From Psychrobacter sp. UBA3483 (GTDB lineage: Bacteria > Pseudomonadota > Gammaproteobacteria > Pseudomonadales > Moraxellaceae): DNA of 64,000 nucleotides. The stretch spans positions 1 through 64,000 of the forward strand of contig NZ_DFQS01000003.1 of the NCBI RefSeq assembly GCF_002377905.1. Reading direction: 5' to 3'. The position numbers were made by a program, and so were the translations under genes. Within the stretch, counting starts at the first letter, position 1. Every line of letters starts with the position of its first letter. The notes under the pieces are model-generated. The model saw nothing but the letters and a program-made list of their open reading frames with translations. It ran no database searches and was not told the origin of the DNA. Positions 16,356-24,838 of this stretch are shown here, piece by piece.

Positions 16356-17309
16356 ATGCTCTTAAAACGCCTGTGCCTTGCTGCGCTTTTTAGTCTTTCT
16401 ATGATCGGTTGTACCACCGCACCCAATCAATTAGCGGTCAATACCACGCAAAAGATTATTCAATATGAGCGTAACAAGTCTGATTTAGAAATCAAATCGC
16501 TGACATTGGGCTCTGGTGATAAGATGGTCTATGCCGAAAACAGCAATGTCGCTGGCGAGCCGTTATTGCTCATTCATGGCTTTGGCGGTAATAAAGACAA
16601 CTTTACCCGTATCGCGCGTCAGTTAGAAGGCTATCATCTCATCATTCCTGATTTGCTTGGTTTTGGTGAGTCGAGCAAACCGATGAGCGCTGATTATCGC
16701 TCGGAGGCGCAAGCGACGCGCTTACATGAGTTGCTGCAAGCAAAAGGGTTGGCGTCAAACATTCATGTCGGCGGCAACTCGATGGGCGGCGCTATCAGTG
16801 TAGCTTATGCAGCAAAGTATCCTAAAGAGGTCAAAAGTTTATGGCTCGTCGATAGCGCAGGTTTTTGGTCAGCTGGCATTCCTAAATCATTAGAAGGCGC
16901 GACATTAGAGAACAATCCGCTGTTGATTAAGAGCAATGAAGACTTCTACAAAATGTATGATTTTGTCATGTATAAGCCGCCATATTTGCCAAAATCGGTC
17001 AAAGCGGTGTTCGCGCAAGAGCGTATCAAAAATAAAGAGCTGGACGCCAAAATCCTCAAGCAAATCGTCACCGATAATGTCGAAGAGCGCGCCAAAATCA
17101 TTGCCCAATATAACATTCCGACGCTCGTCGTTTGGGGTGATAAAGATCAGATTATTAAACCTGAAACGGTCAATCTCATAAAAAAAATCATTCCGCAAGC
17201 GCAGGTGATTATGATGCCAGAGATTGGTCATGTACCAATGATCGAGGCGGTGGAACAAACGGCAGACGATTACAAAGCGTTTAGAAGTATATTAGAGGCG
17301 CAGCGTTAG
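16356..17309 (+). CDS. lip1: Secreted lipoprotein lipase / esterase, cold-active Lip1-like (alpha/beta hydrolase)
   Basis: A 317-residue triacylglycerol lipase or esterase. The N terminus is a lipoprotein signal ending in MIGC, with C19 the likely lipidated residue. Catalytic elements: oxyanion region IHGFGG (73-78), nucleophile S142 in GGNSMGG, acid D262 or D264 in VVWGDKDQ, and H292 in IGHVP. From memory, the sequence is nearly identical to the cold-active Lip1 of Psychrobacter immobilis, including length, which also supports the organism assignment. AAGGA lies 7 nt before the ATG. A terminator follows at 17344. No lipase chaperone gene is nearby, as expected for this family. Confidence 0.92.
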   Translation: MLLKRLCLAALFSLSMIGCTTAPNQLAVNTTQKIIQYERNKSDLEIKSLTLGSGDKMVYAENSNVAGEPLLLIHGFGGNKDNFTRIARQLEGYHLIIPDLLGFGESSKPMSADYRSEAQATRLHELLQAKGLASNIHVGGNSMGGAISVAYAAKYPKEVKSLWLVDSAGFWSAGIPKSLEGATLENNPLLIKSNEDFYKMYDFVMYKPPYLPKSVKAVFAQERIKNKELDAKILKQIVTDNVEERAKIIAQYNIPTLVVWGDKDQIIKPETVNLIKKIIPQAQVIMMPEIGHVPMIEAVEQTADDYKAFRSILEAQR

Positions 17310-17343
17310 GGATTGGTTGAAAGTATTTGTTTGAAAATAAAAA

Positions 17344-17378
17344 AGAAACATTAGATGCTCTGATGTTTCTTCCTTTTG
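17344..17378 (+). terminator. Terminator after the lipase gene, possibly bidirectional
   Basis: AAGAAACAT and ATGTTTCTT form a perfect 9-bp stem with an 11-nt loop. It is followed by TTCCTTTT on the plus strand and by a T run on the minus strand, so it could serve both convergent genes. Confidence 0.8.
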
Positions 17379-17407
17379 GCTACAAGATGTTAACGACGTC
17401 GATCAAA

Positions 17408-18451
17408 CTATAAATCTTTTACTAGTCGCTCGAGCAATTCAAGCGTACTTTCTTGTCTGACCAACGCGACCCCTTGTCCTGCCCATAAAGACTGATGTTC
17501 GGCATCGAGGTTATTTTTTGCATGAGCACGCAAGTTTTTGGTCATGGCATTTAATTGTGGGTAAGACGGTAACTCATGCGCGCTCTCAAATTGACCAAAA
17601 TCGCGCAAATAATCATTTAACAATCCGCGTGCTTGCTTACCTGAAAACAGCCGCGTCAAACGTGTCTCACTACTGCGCTTACCCAGACTGGCATCAAGTA
17701 GCGCTTGTTTATACGTATCATTAATAGCGCATGTATCGGTGGTCAAAAACGCCGTGCCTATTTGCGCCAGCTCAGCGCCGGCTGTTTGCACCGCTTTAAT
17801 CGCTTGCCCCGTCATAATACCGCCCGCTGCAATCAAAGGAATATCGGTGTAAGCACGCGTTTGACTAATCAGTGTCAATAAACCCAATGGATCGTTTGCG
17901 CTTTGTGGCAACCAACCACCGCGATGACCGCCCGCTTCCGAGCCTTGAAGACATACTGCATCGACACCAATCTCCGCCCATGCTTTTGCTTCCAACGGAT
18001 GATTGGCAGTACCGATGACGCGTGTGCCCAAATCCTTTAAACCCTGCACCTGCTCGGCGCTGATAATACCAAAGGTGAAGCTAGCGACAGGAACGGGATT
18101 GTCGTACAGCACTTGTAGCTGTTCTGCAAAGCTTAGCGCGGGACATTCAGGTAACGCCATGTCTATGTTGTTTTTTTCATAATACGCGTCTAACCAAGCA
18201 GGAATTTTGCTATCCAAAGTAGTAGAATCGTGCTCGGATAACACCATTAGATTGATCATAAAGGGACGGTCGGTGAGCGATTTAAGGGTATTAATATGCT
18301 CATTTAAAACTGTTGGCGCCGTCGTCCCGCCTCCTAATGATCCCAGTCCACCAAAGTTACTTATCGTCGCTGCTAGCTCAGGCGTGGTTGCCCCTGCCAT
18401 CGGTGCTTGCACGATAGGGTAGGTTAAATCAAAGGTATTAAGTAAGGTCAT
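17408..18451 (-). CDS. Nitronate monooxygenase / FabK-like FMN-dependent oxidoreductase
   Basis: A 347-residue TIM-barrel flavoprotein of the nitronate monooxygenase (formerly 2-nitropropane dioxygenase) family. FMN-binding and active-site motifs: QAPMAGATTPELA near 15-28, GGLGSLGGG near 34-42, GSEAGGHRG near 170-178 with a His (about 176) in the catalytic position, and AAGGIMTG further on. It oxidises alkyl nitronates such as propionate-3-nitronate; some relatives are enoyl-ACP reductases (FabK), which cannot be fully excluded. The upstream region shares a palindromic box with the two ETR-like reductases. Confidence 0.8.
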   Translation of the reverse strand: MTLLNTFDLTYPIVQAPMAGATTPELAATISNFGGLGSLGGGTTAPTVLNEHINTLKSLTDRPFMINLMVLSEHDSTTLDSKIPAWLDAYYEKNNIDMALPECPALSFAEQLQVLYDNPVPVASFTFGIISAEQVQGLKDLGTRVIGTANHPLEAKAWAEIGVDAVCLQGSEAGGHRGGWLPQSANDPLGLLTLISQTRAYTDIPLIAAGGIMTGQAIKAVQTAGAELAQIGTAFLTTDTCAINDTYKQALLDASLGKRSSETRLTRLFSGKQARGLLNDYLRDFGQFESAHELPSYPQLNAMTKNLRAHAKNNLDAEHQSLWAGQGVALVRQESTLELLERLVKDL

Positions 18452-18493
18452 GACGGGCGTCCTTGTTATTTTATTAGGAGATTTGCATGACTT

Positions 18494-18505
18494 ACTTTAG
18501 CAAAG
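18494..18505. promoter_or_regulatory. Candidate operator upstream of the nitronate monooxygenase gene
   Basis: ACTTTAGCAAAG lies 43 nt upstream of the start codon. It resembles ACTTTGGTAAAG at 4381 and 3151 (same ACTTT-N3-AAA frame), suggesting a common regulator of redox genes. The regulator is not in the window. Confidence 0.35.
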
Positions 18506-18609
18506 CTGAACGGCGAGCGTGTTAGATAATGTGTATTTCGTTATTCGATAAAAGCAGTAGATTTTCACTCTAAAAGCGATGTTTTTCTAAGGTTAGTACC
18601 CAATAATTA

Positions 18610-18668
18610 AATAAAAAATAGGTTAGCTCCCAAACCATCAAAATGACGACTAGGAAACCAACCTATTT
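18610..18668 (-). terminator. Terminator after the DsrE-like gene
   Basis: AAATAGGTT (18616-18624) pairs perfectly with AACCTATTT (18660-18668), followed on the minus strand by TTTTTATTT. The loop is long (35 nt). It lies about 30 nt past the stop of the gene at 18697. Confidence 0.65.
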
Positions 18669-18696
18669 ACTTAAACTTATTGCTTAGCTTAAACGC

Positions 18697-19074
18697 TTAA
18701 TTCAACTGCAACGACCCTTTCGCATTCATCAGCAGCTCAACCACATCATCACCACTGATGACCGTAAAGCGCTTATCAATGACTGATTCTTCGACACCAT
18801 TATGTTTCATACAGGCGCCGCAGACCAATACCTGGCCGCCTTTTTCAATAAAGGCTTCGAGCAATTCGCCCGCTGGCTCAAACGGCGCGCCAATATTGAC
18901 GTCATCCAAGGCATTTGGTAATGCCAAATGCACCGCATCTACCATCAAAATCACGGAAGCAGAGTGCCCTTTCTTCAGGGCAATTCCTGCCATGGTAAAG
19001 GCTAAAGTGATTTTGCTTGGGTTTGAGTCACTATTATCAAATAGCGTGCCGACATATTCCGTATTATTAACCAT
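18697..19074 (-). CDS. DsrE/DsrF-like family protein
   Basis: A 125-residue small cytoplasmic protein of the DsrE fold, a family that includes sulfur-carrier subunits and many proteins of unknown role. The visible motif is the cysteine pair in QVLVCGACMKHNGV near residues 88-101, at the place where DsrE-like proteins carry their active cysteine. An acidic, hydrophobic stretch around PNALDDVNIGAPFEPAGELLEAF precedes it in part. It stands alone with its own terminator and no dsr or tus genes adjacent. Family likely, function open. Confidence 0.75.
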   Translation of the reverse strand: MVNNTEYVGTLFDNSDSNPSKITLAFTMAGIALKKGHSASVILMVDAVHLALPNALDDVNIGAPFEPAGELLEAFIEKGGQVLVCGACMKHNGVEESVIDKRFTVISGDDVVELLMNAKGSLQLN

Positions 19075-19160
19075 ATTTTTTCCTTAGTAGACTGTTTTTT
19101 ATTTAAACATTATTAAGTTGAGTAAAAAACTCACTACCATCCTAACATTTAATATACTTA

Positions 19161-19180
19161 TTTATATAATGTATTGTTAG
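19161..19180. repeat. 20-nt motif shared with 16131-16150
   Basis: TTTATATAATGTATTGTTAG lies about 87 nt upstream of the DsrE-like gene and matches the MATE upstream region at 19 of 20 positions. Confidence 0.45.
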
Positions 19181-19253
19181 TAAATAGTAGTTATAAGGTT
19201 ACGTAGTTGTGCAGCGCTGCTTATGACTTATGAATATCATTGAGTGATTAGCT

Positions 19254-19796
19254 CTAAGCTTGCGGTGGCCACGGACGGTCGGCATCACTGATAATCCATT
19301 CTGCCACATAGCCGCTCGGCGGTAGCTCCCAATCTGCTTGATTTAGCGCCGCTAAGACACGCGAGGTTTCGATCACTTTGCCGCCTTCGGTGACGCCGGT
19401 GCGCAGTAGGGCAGAGGAGCAAGGCTTGCCTTTGACCCACATCGACTGCTCGATATAAATCCAGCGCTCATCGAAGCCGACGATACGAGTTTTCATGGTG
19501 ACTTTATCGAAGGCGCGAATGCGTTTGCGATATTGGATGGTACTGCCAGCGACCACCAGACCCCAACGCTGCTTGAGCAGTTGGCTACCAAGTCCGCTCC
19601 GTACCGCAAAATCGGTACGTCCCATATCATAAAGCGTCAGCACGCGACCATTATTCATCTCCAAGAAATTATCAATATCGGTCAGACGACAGCGAAAGCT
19701 AATCTCGCTGGTATCTTTAAACGTTAAGGTGTTGCCCTTTTTTACTTGGAGCGCGGCGTGGGCGATGGTACTGGCATAACGAATAAATGGATACAT
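19254..19796 (-). CDS. Acyl-CoA thioesterase-like hotdog protein (THEM6-like)
   Basis: A 180-residue protein with the hotdog fold of 4-hydroxybenzoyl-CoA thioesterases. The motif TDIDNFLEMNNGRVLTLYDMGR near residues 36-57 (seen in part as LEMNNGRVLTLYDMGR) is the D-x-N-x-HxNN-type helix of the THEM6/acyl-CoA thioesterase group, with Asn in the position of the usual His. The central sheet includes RIVGFDERWIYIEQSMW. It probably hydrolyses an acyl-thioester in the cytoplasm. Substrate is not predictable. Monocistronic, in a run of unrelated minus-strand genes. Confidence 0.7.
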   Translation of the reverse strand: MYPFIRYASTIAHAALQVKKGNTLTFKDTSEISFRCRLTDIDNFLEMNNGRVLTLYDMGRTDFAVRSGLGSQLLKQRWGLVVAGSTIQYRKRIRAFDKVTMKTRIVGFDERWIYIEQSMWVKGKPCSSALLRTGVTEGGKVIETSRVLAALNQADWELPPSGYVAEWIISDADRPWPPQA

Positions 19797-19864
19797 GGCG
19801 CAATCTCAAAGAGGTGGAGGTTAAGTAAAAAGGCTATGGTTTGGTAGAGTAGCAAATGTCATCA

Positions 19865-20926
19865 TTAATCGCTAGACGCGACGCCAATAGACTCAAAATA
19901 AGCGCTGACGGTTTCGGGTAACCAGTTGATATCAAACCTGGATTTTTTATAAAGATGCGTCGATTTGTCTTTATCAACGTTATAACGAATAAAGCCCACG
20001 TGCCCGCCATGCTCGGTGTCTAAGATAGTGACGCTGTCAGAGACATCGTTTGGCGTGGCGGTAAACCCAAGGAAAGGATCGTCTTTGGCGCTGATTAATA
20101 ATAAAGGTTTGGTTACTTTTATCAAATAAGGCAGCGCCGATGAGGCGTGATAATAATGGTTGTTAGAGCGGTAGCCATGACGCGGAGCGGTAAAGATATC
20201 ATCAAAGTCACTGATACGATTGACCGCTTTGATGGAGTCAATCTCATCTTTGGTAATGTCATTCGCCAAGGCTTTTTTGATAATGGGATTGAGCAGATAC
20301 GGGGTATAAATACGATGACTCAAAAAGCTGTGCATACTAAGCGCCGCCGACGACATATCGACAGGTGCTGAAATCACCGCTGCGCCATCACAGAGCGCTT
20401 TGTCGCCATATTCGCCCATATATTTCGCCAGTGCATTACCGCCTAAGGACACGCCTACTGCATAGATATGGGCAAAGTTTTTGCGCAAATTCTCAAGCAT
20501 ATGGTGCAGCTCGCCCGTGTCACCGGCGTTATAAAAGACGCGACCGCTCGCAGGAATACCCCCGCAGCTACGAAAGTGCGCGACGACAAAGTGCCATCCT
20601 TGCGCATGCATCTGATAGGCCAACGCGCGCGCATAATGACTGTCGCTACTGCCTTCCATACCGTGAAACAATACGATTAATGGCGTTTGCTCAAGTTCGC
20701 CATTTTCTGCTGAGTTTATAGACTGGGGGTCTATAGGATGAGCATCATAAAAGTCATAAGCAATATCACTTTCATCCAAAGAGTCTTTTTCGACCACGCG
20801 GCGATAAGTCGGCGTTTTTGGAGCAAAAAATTTGGGTAAAATGCTTTGTAAGTGTGGATTGCTTAACCAAAATGGGGGTTTAAAAGGGGCAGGGGCAAAG
20901 GTTTTATGTGGTTTCGATGTTGGCAT
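19865..20926 (-). CDS. YheT-family alpha/beta hydrolase
   Basis: A 353-residue hydrolase of the YheT (UPF0017) family. The family opening PFKPPFWLSNPHLQSILP is seen near residues 15-32, the oxyanion region LFHGMEGSSDSHYA near 105, and the nucleophile serine in AVGVSLGGNALAKY near 160. Acid and base residues are probably the D in SAKDDPF and the H in EHGGHVGF. YheT relatives are putative esterases acting in the cytoplasm; natural substrates are unknown. The start follows a 130-nt gap downstream of the yigZ gene end on the same strand. Confidence 0.85.
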   Translation of the reverse strand: MPTSKPHKTFAPAPFKPPFWLSNPHLQSILPKFFAPKTPTYRRVVEKDSLDESDIAYDFYDAHPIDPQSINSAENGELEQTPLIVLFHGMEGSSDSHYARALAYQMHAQGWHFVVAHFRSCGGIPASGRVFYNAGDTGELHHMLENLRKNFAHIYAVGVSLGGNALAKYMGEYGDKALCDGAAVISAPVDMSSAALSMHSFLSHRIYTPYLLNPIIKKALANDITKDEIDSIKAVNRISDFDDIFTAPRHGYRSNNHYYHASSALPYLIKVTKPLLLISAKDDPFLGFTATPNDVSDSVTILDTEHGGHVGFIRYNVDKDKSTHLYKKSRFDINWLPETVSAYFESIGVASSD

Positions 20927-21125
20927 AAAGGTTTCTTATTTAGTGGTTATATGAATGATCGTTAAAATCGTCTTTAACAATCAATGCCTTATCATACCGA
21001 CGGCGGTTGCCAAAACCAATGCTTTTCAGTGAACGCTCAGTGAACGAATGGTCACTCAAAGCAATTCATCTAGAACTACCACTCAGAAGAACTAAGAAAA
21101 ATGGCTCTGCATACATACTTATCAA

Positions 21126-21722
21126 TTATGGAGACTCTAAGACACGCCCATCCATCGCCAGCCGCTCTTTCAAGTGATCGATATCTGCTTCAGCAAGCGT
21201 CACGGTCAAGGTGACTTGTTTACTATAAGTCACATCATCAATATGACCGCCTAAATCTTCGACCACGTAGCGACACTGCGCTTCGGTGGCAAATTCAGCG
21301 ATTATTTGCACTTGCGCCATCGGTACGTAGGGTAGTAGTATCATTTCATCAACAGCCGCCTGCGCAGAACCTGCATAAGCGCGAGTTAGACCGCCCGCAC
21401 CCAGTTTGATACCGCCAAAATAACGGACGACAATGATAATCACGTTGCCGATAGATTTATGCTGTAAGACATTTAATATCGGTCGTCCTGCGGTACCACT
21501 GGGCTCGCCATCGTCGTCAAAACCTGCGCTGGTGGTGTTATCGGGGTCACCGATGATATAGGCCCAGCAGTGATGACGCGCATCGGCATATTGCGCGCGT
21601 AACTGTTCCACGTGAAACATCGCTTGTTCACGCGAGGTAACAGGATAGGCATGGGCAATAAACTCAGACTTTTTAATGTCTAAGCGTGCGCTGACCGCAT
21701 GTTTTAGCGTTTGATAGCTCAT
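21126..21722 (-). CDS. yigZ: YigZ / IMPACT-family protein
   Basis: A 198-residue member of the YigZ (UPF0029/IMPACT) family. The family motifs KKSEFIAHAYPV near 17-28, ARHHCWAYIIGD near 48-59, DDGEPSGTAGRPIL near 70-83 and VVRYFGGIKLGAGGLTRAY near 97-115 (in part) are all present. A C-terminal ferredoxin-like domain follows. The family is linked to translation regulation in eukaryotes; the bacterial role is unsettled. The coding sequence contains a parS-like site at 21604-21619, encoding MFHVEQ on the minus strand. Confidence 0.85.
   Translation of the reverse strand: MSYQTLKHAVSARLDIKKSEFIAHAYPVTSREQAMFHVEQLRAQYADARHHCWAYIIGDPDNTTSAGFDDDGEPSGTAGRPILNVLQHKSIGNVIIIVVRYFGGIKLGAGGLTRAYAGSAQAAVDEMILLPYVPMAQVQIIAEFATEAQCRYVVEDLGGHIDDVTYSKQVTLTVTLAEADIDHLKERLAMDGRVLESP
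21604..21619. promoter_or_regulatory. parS: parS-like ParB binding site inside yigZ
   Basis: TGTTCCACGTGAAACA fits the TGTTNCACGTGAAACA consensus established for Bacillus Spo0J at every defined position and matches the palindrome TGTTTCACGTGAAACA at 15 of 16. One of four such sites in 18 kb here. Confidence 0.75.
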
Positions 21723-21919
21723 ATTTCATCAGGTCTAGGTTGGATATGGTAAACTTACTTAACTTTCACTGTCGCCTGTATTGGGCCCAGTGTTCATTTA
21801 ATTTTTTATTATAGTACCACTTCTCATTATTTAAGATAGCGGACAAGCGCAATAGCCGTGCTTGTATGGTTGGCTTCTGATACGAAGTTGGTAATATAAA
21901 ACGAATGGTAGTCAAGCGT

Positions 21920-22624
21920 ATGCGTCTAGATAAATTTATAAGTAAAGCCACTGAGCTGTCGCGCAAAGAGTCAAAGCGGATCTTGCACGCCGGTGAAGTG
22001 ACGGTAAATGATGCGGTGGTCAAAGATCCAGGGCTGCATGTCGATATCGTTAATGATGAAGTACTGTGGGCGGGCGAGCCATTGTCGGTTGCGACTGGCA
22101 ATCGCTATATCTTGCTCCATAAACCTGAAGGCTTTGAGTGCACTTTAAAAGCCAAAGAATATCCTATCGTCACCGAGCTAATCGCTGTACCTGAGCTTGG
22201 CAGCTTGCGTATTGCAGGACGCCTCGATGTCGATACCACAGGCGCCCTGCTTATCAGTGACGATGGCAGCTGGTTACACCGCGTGACCAGCCCTAAACAT
22301 GAGCATGCCAAAATATACGAGCTCACATTAGCAAGCCCAATGGACAGCGACGCGCAGGCCAATGCAGTCAAAGAAGTGGCTGAAGGTATCCTCTTAGAAG
22401 GCGACCATGAAGAAACCAAGCCTGCTACCCTTGAGTTTATCGATGAAACCCATGCACGCTTGACCTTGGAGCAGGGTAAATACCATCAAGTAAAACGTAT
22501 GATGGGCTATTTTGGCAATCGAGTCACCGAGCTGCATCGCGCCAGTATTGGCCATATCACCTTAGACGGTTTGGATAAAGGCGACAGTCGTTTCTTAACG
22601 CCGGAGGAAGTGGCGAAATTCTAA
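21920..22624 (+). CDS. rsuA: 16S rRNA pseudouridine synthase RsuA
   Basis: Isomerises U516 of 16S rRNA to pseudouridine. The product has about 234 residues when started at the ATG giving MRLDKFISKATELSR, the family's usual first residues; an upstream ATG would add five. An S4 RNA-binding domain covers about 1-60. The catalytic domain has the pseudouridine-synthase motif GRLDVDTTGALLISDDG near 100-116 with the catalytic Asp in RLD. KYHQVKRMMGYFGNRVTELHR in the C-terminal part (seen as YHQVKRMMGYFGN) is also typical. A terminator follows at 22670. Confidence 0.9.
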   Translation: MRLDKFISKATELSRKESKRILHAGEVTVNDAVVKDPGLHVDIVNDEVLWAGEPLSVATGNRYILLHKPEGFECTLKAKEYPIVTELIAVPELGSLRIAGRLDVDTTGALLISDDGSWLHRVTSPKHEHAKIYELTLASPMDSDAQANAVKEVAEGILLEGDHEETKPATLEFIDETHARLTLEQGKYHQVKRMMGYFGNRVTELHRASIGHITLDGLDKGDSRFLTPEEVAKF

Positions 22625-22669
22625 AATTAGGCGTTGCTAACTTCTAAAATCAGCCACTCATCTCCTTTG

Positions 22670-22706
22670 CAAAAAAGCAGCCACCAAAAAGTGCGCTGCT
22701 TTTTTA
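22670..22706 (+). terminator. Rho-independent terminator after rsuA
   Basis: AAAAAAGCAGC and GCTGCTTTTTT form a perfect 11-bp stem with a loop of about 14 nt, ending in a T run. It lies about 45 nt past the rsuA stop. Confidence 0.8.
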
Positions 22707-22931
22707 ATGTTTATTATTTACCTCTATGATCTCTGGCTGCTGTCTGTGTTGCCTATCTCTTAAAGCTCAGTAGCAGTTTTGCAAAATTGAGGCTTTTAAA
22801 CTTTGCAAAAAATGTCTTTGTGCTAAAGTCTGCCTATCTTTTTTAATCTATTTTTTTACATAATATAGTTAGCTTTATTAATACTGAAAGTGTCTAACGT
22901 ATTGCTATTAAAAACCAATAGGACTGTCTTC

Positions 22932-24017
22932 GTGAAACTCCCTATATTAAAATCTGTCAGCTTAATCAGTGCCATATTATTGACTACCACCGCTTGTGCG
23001 CAGCAAAGCACTTCTGACGTTATCAAAAACAACAGCAGCCAAACACCGCAAACTGGTGCCAATATACAAAGTACCCAAGCTGCTACTAGCAGCGTGAGCA
23101 AAGCTGTCGATAGACAATTACGTCAACTACTGAGCCAAGCTGATATCAAAACGCCAATCACTTCTATTGTGCCCTCACAGTTGCCCAATATGTATCGGGT
23201 GAATTTGGTAGGCCAGCCGCCGCTGCATATTACCAAAGAGGGCAAATATGTCATCCAAGGTGAGCTACAAAAAAATCCAAGTAAGCGCATCGTTACAAAA
23301 ACACCAGCGCGTAGCAGCAGCTTGCAAGTGGGCAAGCCGGTCAGCGCCAGCCTAAAATCTGACCTACTGGCAAATATGGGCGCACTAAAAAATATGAGTG
23401 CCAAAATCCCATTCTTTTATACCGCCGTACCTGGCGTGATTTGGGGCGCGACGCTAGAGGGTGTGCCATTTCTATTATCAGACGATGGGCAATATATCAC
23501 CGATGGTGAGATATCAGTGATTGAAAACGGTCAGTTTATCGGGCTTGATGGCAACTTTGAGCGCCTTAAAAACCAAGCGGTATTTGCAACTTTAGACGAA
23601 AGCCAATTGATTACTTATCCTGCGACCAGTCCTGAAAGAGCCATTATTTATGTCGCCAATGATGTCAATTGTCCGTACTGCCGCCGCTTGCATCAACAGT
23701 TACCCATGCTCAATGCCAGAGGCGTGACGGTAAAAACCATCGGTTATCCGATATATGAAAAGTCGCCTGAGCAAATGCGTGCTATTTGGTGTCAGGGCAG
23801 TGAGGATAGCCGCCGCATTGCTTTTGATAAAGCAATGCTACAAGGTAAAATGACGCCTGCACCAGCCAGTTGTAAAGCCGATTATGTAACGCCTAACCGT
23901 GAAAAATCAGCAGGGCTTGCGGTCATGGCAACGCCAGCAATTTACCGCGAAGATGGTGTCCTTTATCAAGCAAGCTTTGAGAGCCCAGAGTTTTTAGAGT
24001 TCTTAGGTGTAGAGTAA
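22932..24017 (+). CDS. dsbC: DsbC-like periplasmic thiol:disulfide isomerase with an extra N-terminal module
   Basis: A protein of about 361 residues, longer than the usual 230-240 for DsbC. The start chosen is a GTG with AGGA 8 nt upstream; a farther GTG at 22890 lacks a ribosome-binding site. An N-terminal signal ends around TTTACAQQ, perhaps a lipoprotein site. The thioredoxin domain has the active-site motif NCPYCRR. The second DsbC cysteine pair is also present (AIWCQ and PASCK). Ahead of it are two DsbC_N-like segments: one with HITKEGKYVIQGEL and one with FLLSDDGQYITDGEI, as if the dimerisation domain were duplicated. It corrects mispaired disulfides in the periplasm. The doubled module is the unusual part. 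Confidence 0.8.
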   Translation: MKLPILKSVSLISAILLTTTACAQQSTSDVIKNNSSQTPQTGANIQSTQAATSSVSKAVDRQLRQLLSQADIKTPITSIVPSQLPNMYRVNLVGQPPLHITKEGKYVIQGELQKNPSKRIVTKTPARSSSLQVGKPVSASLKSDLLANMGALKNMSAKIPFFYTAVPGVIWGATLEGVPFLLSDDGQYITDGEISVIENGQFIGLDGNFERLKNQAVFATLDESQLITYPATSPERAIIYVANDVNCPYCRRLHQQLPMLNARGVTVKTIGYPIYEKSPEQMRAIWCQGSEDSRRIAFDKAMLQGKMTPAPASCKADYVTPNREKSAGLAVMATPAIYREDGVLYQASFESPEFLEFLGVE

Positions 24018-24085
24018 ATGATTAAGAAGTCTGTTTATTAAGAGCTCTGATTATTAAAAAGTCTATAACATAGAAAGTAACTATT

Positions 24086-24127
24086 AAAAAACTGCCCTAT
24101 GAGCTATGTCCATAGGGCAGTTTTTAG
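24086..24127. terminator. Bidirectional terminator between dsbC-like and DUF2939 genes
   Basis: AAAAACTGCCCTATG and CATAGGGCAGTTTTT form a perfect 15-bp stem with a 10-nt loop. T runs on both strands serve the two convergent genes. Confidence 0.9.
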
Positions 24128-24184
24128 TGGTGCTTAAGGATGGATTCTATCCGTCTATCTCAGTGACAGCTATTGCAGTAATAG

Positions 24185-24838
24185 CTATTTCGGAAAAATG
24201 ATATCGACGATTTTCCAATTGATCAAACCTTCGCGCTGCATCTCAATAGTCAGCAGATAACCTTTCACCTGACCGCTAATGGTAAAGCAGTTAATACCAC
24301 AGTAGGCCAGTTTTGGCTTATCACTATCGGTGCCTTGCGCCGCTTGTTGCTCAAGCTCCGCTGCTTGCTTTTGCATGATTTGCTGCATTTGATTTTTGAC
24401 CACGGCATTGACGTCGCCGCGCTGAATGATTAGATTTTGAATCAGGTTTTTTAAATCGACTTGATTACTAGCAATCGCCCATGCCGCCGCAAGCTCTTTG
24501 GTCGCGGCGTTGGCTTGACCTTGGGTATTAATCAATTTTTCGATATTTTGCGCGGTAATGGCGCCATCGACCGCTTGGATAATAAAGCCATTGGCCGCTT
24601 CGGTTAATGGCGCGCCGCCAAGTTCGGCGACCAATGGATATTTGGTCATGGTCACGGCAAACTGGCTGGTCAGCTGATTTTGGATACTGGGGCGCACTTG
24701 CTCATAATCAATTGCCGCTGCGATAGTCGCGCCATCTTTGGCGTCATAGGCATTTTTAAGCTGATAAGCGCTGTAATAAGGCGAGCCGCCATAGATAACC
24801 ACGGCAATGACAATCAACAAAACAATCAGCTTTTTCAT
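24185..24838 (-). CDS. DUF2939 protein
   Basis: A 217-residue protein with a single N-terminal transmembrane or signal segment (about 4-20) followed by GGSPYYSAYQLKNAYDAKDG, which is the DUF2939 opening (seen as SPYYSAYQLKNAYDAKD). The rest is predicted extracytoplasmic and helical, with a Gln- and Ala-rich stretch near 150-170 (QMQQIMQKQAAELEQQAAQ). Two cysteines near the C terminus (YCGINCF) could form a disulfide. No function is established. Its promoter lies in the region shared with dnaJ. Confidence 0.75.
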   Translation of the reverse strand: MKKLIVLLIVIAVVIYGGSPYYSAYQLKNAYDAKDGATIAAAIDYEQVRPSIQNQLTSQFAVTMTKYPLVAELGGAPLTEAANGFIIQAVDGAITAQNIEKLINTQGQANAATKELAAAWAIASNQVDLKNLIQNLIIQRGDVNAVVKNQMQQIMQKQAAELEQQAAQGTDSDKPKLAYCGINCFTISGQVKGYLLTIEMQREGLINWKIVDIIFPK

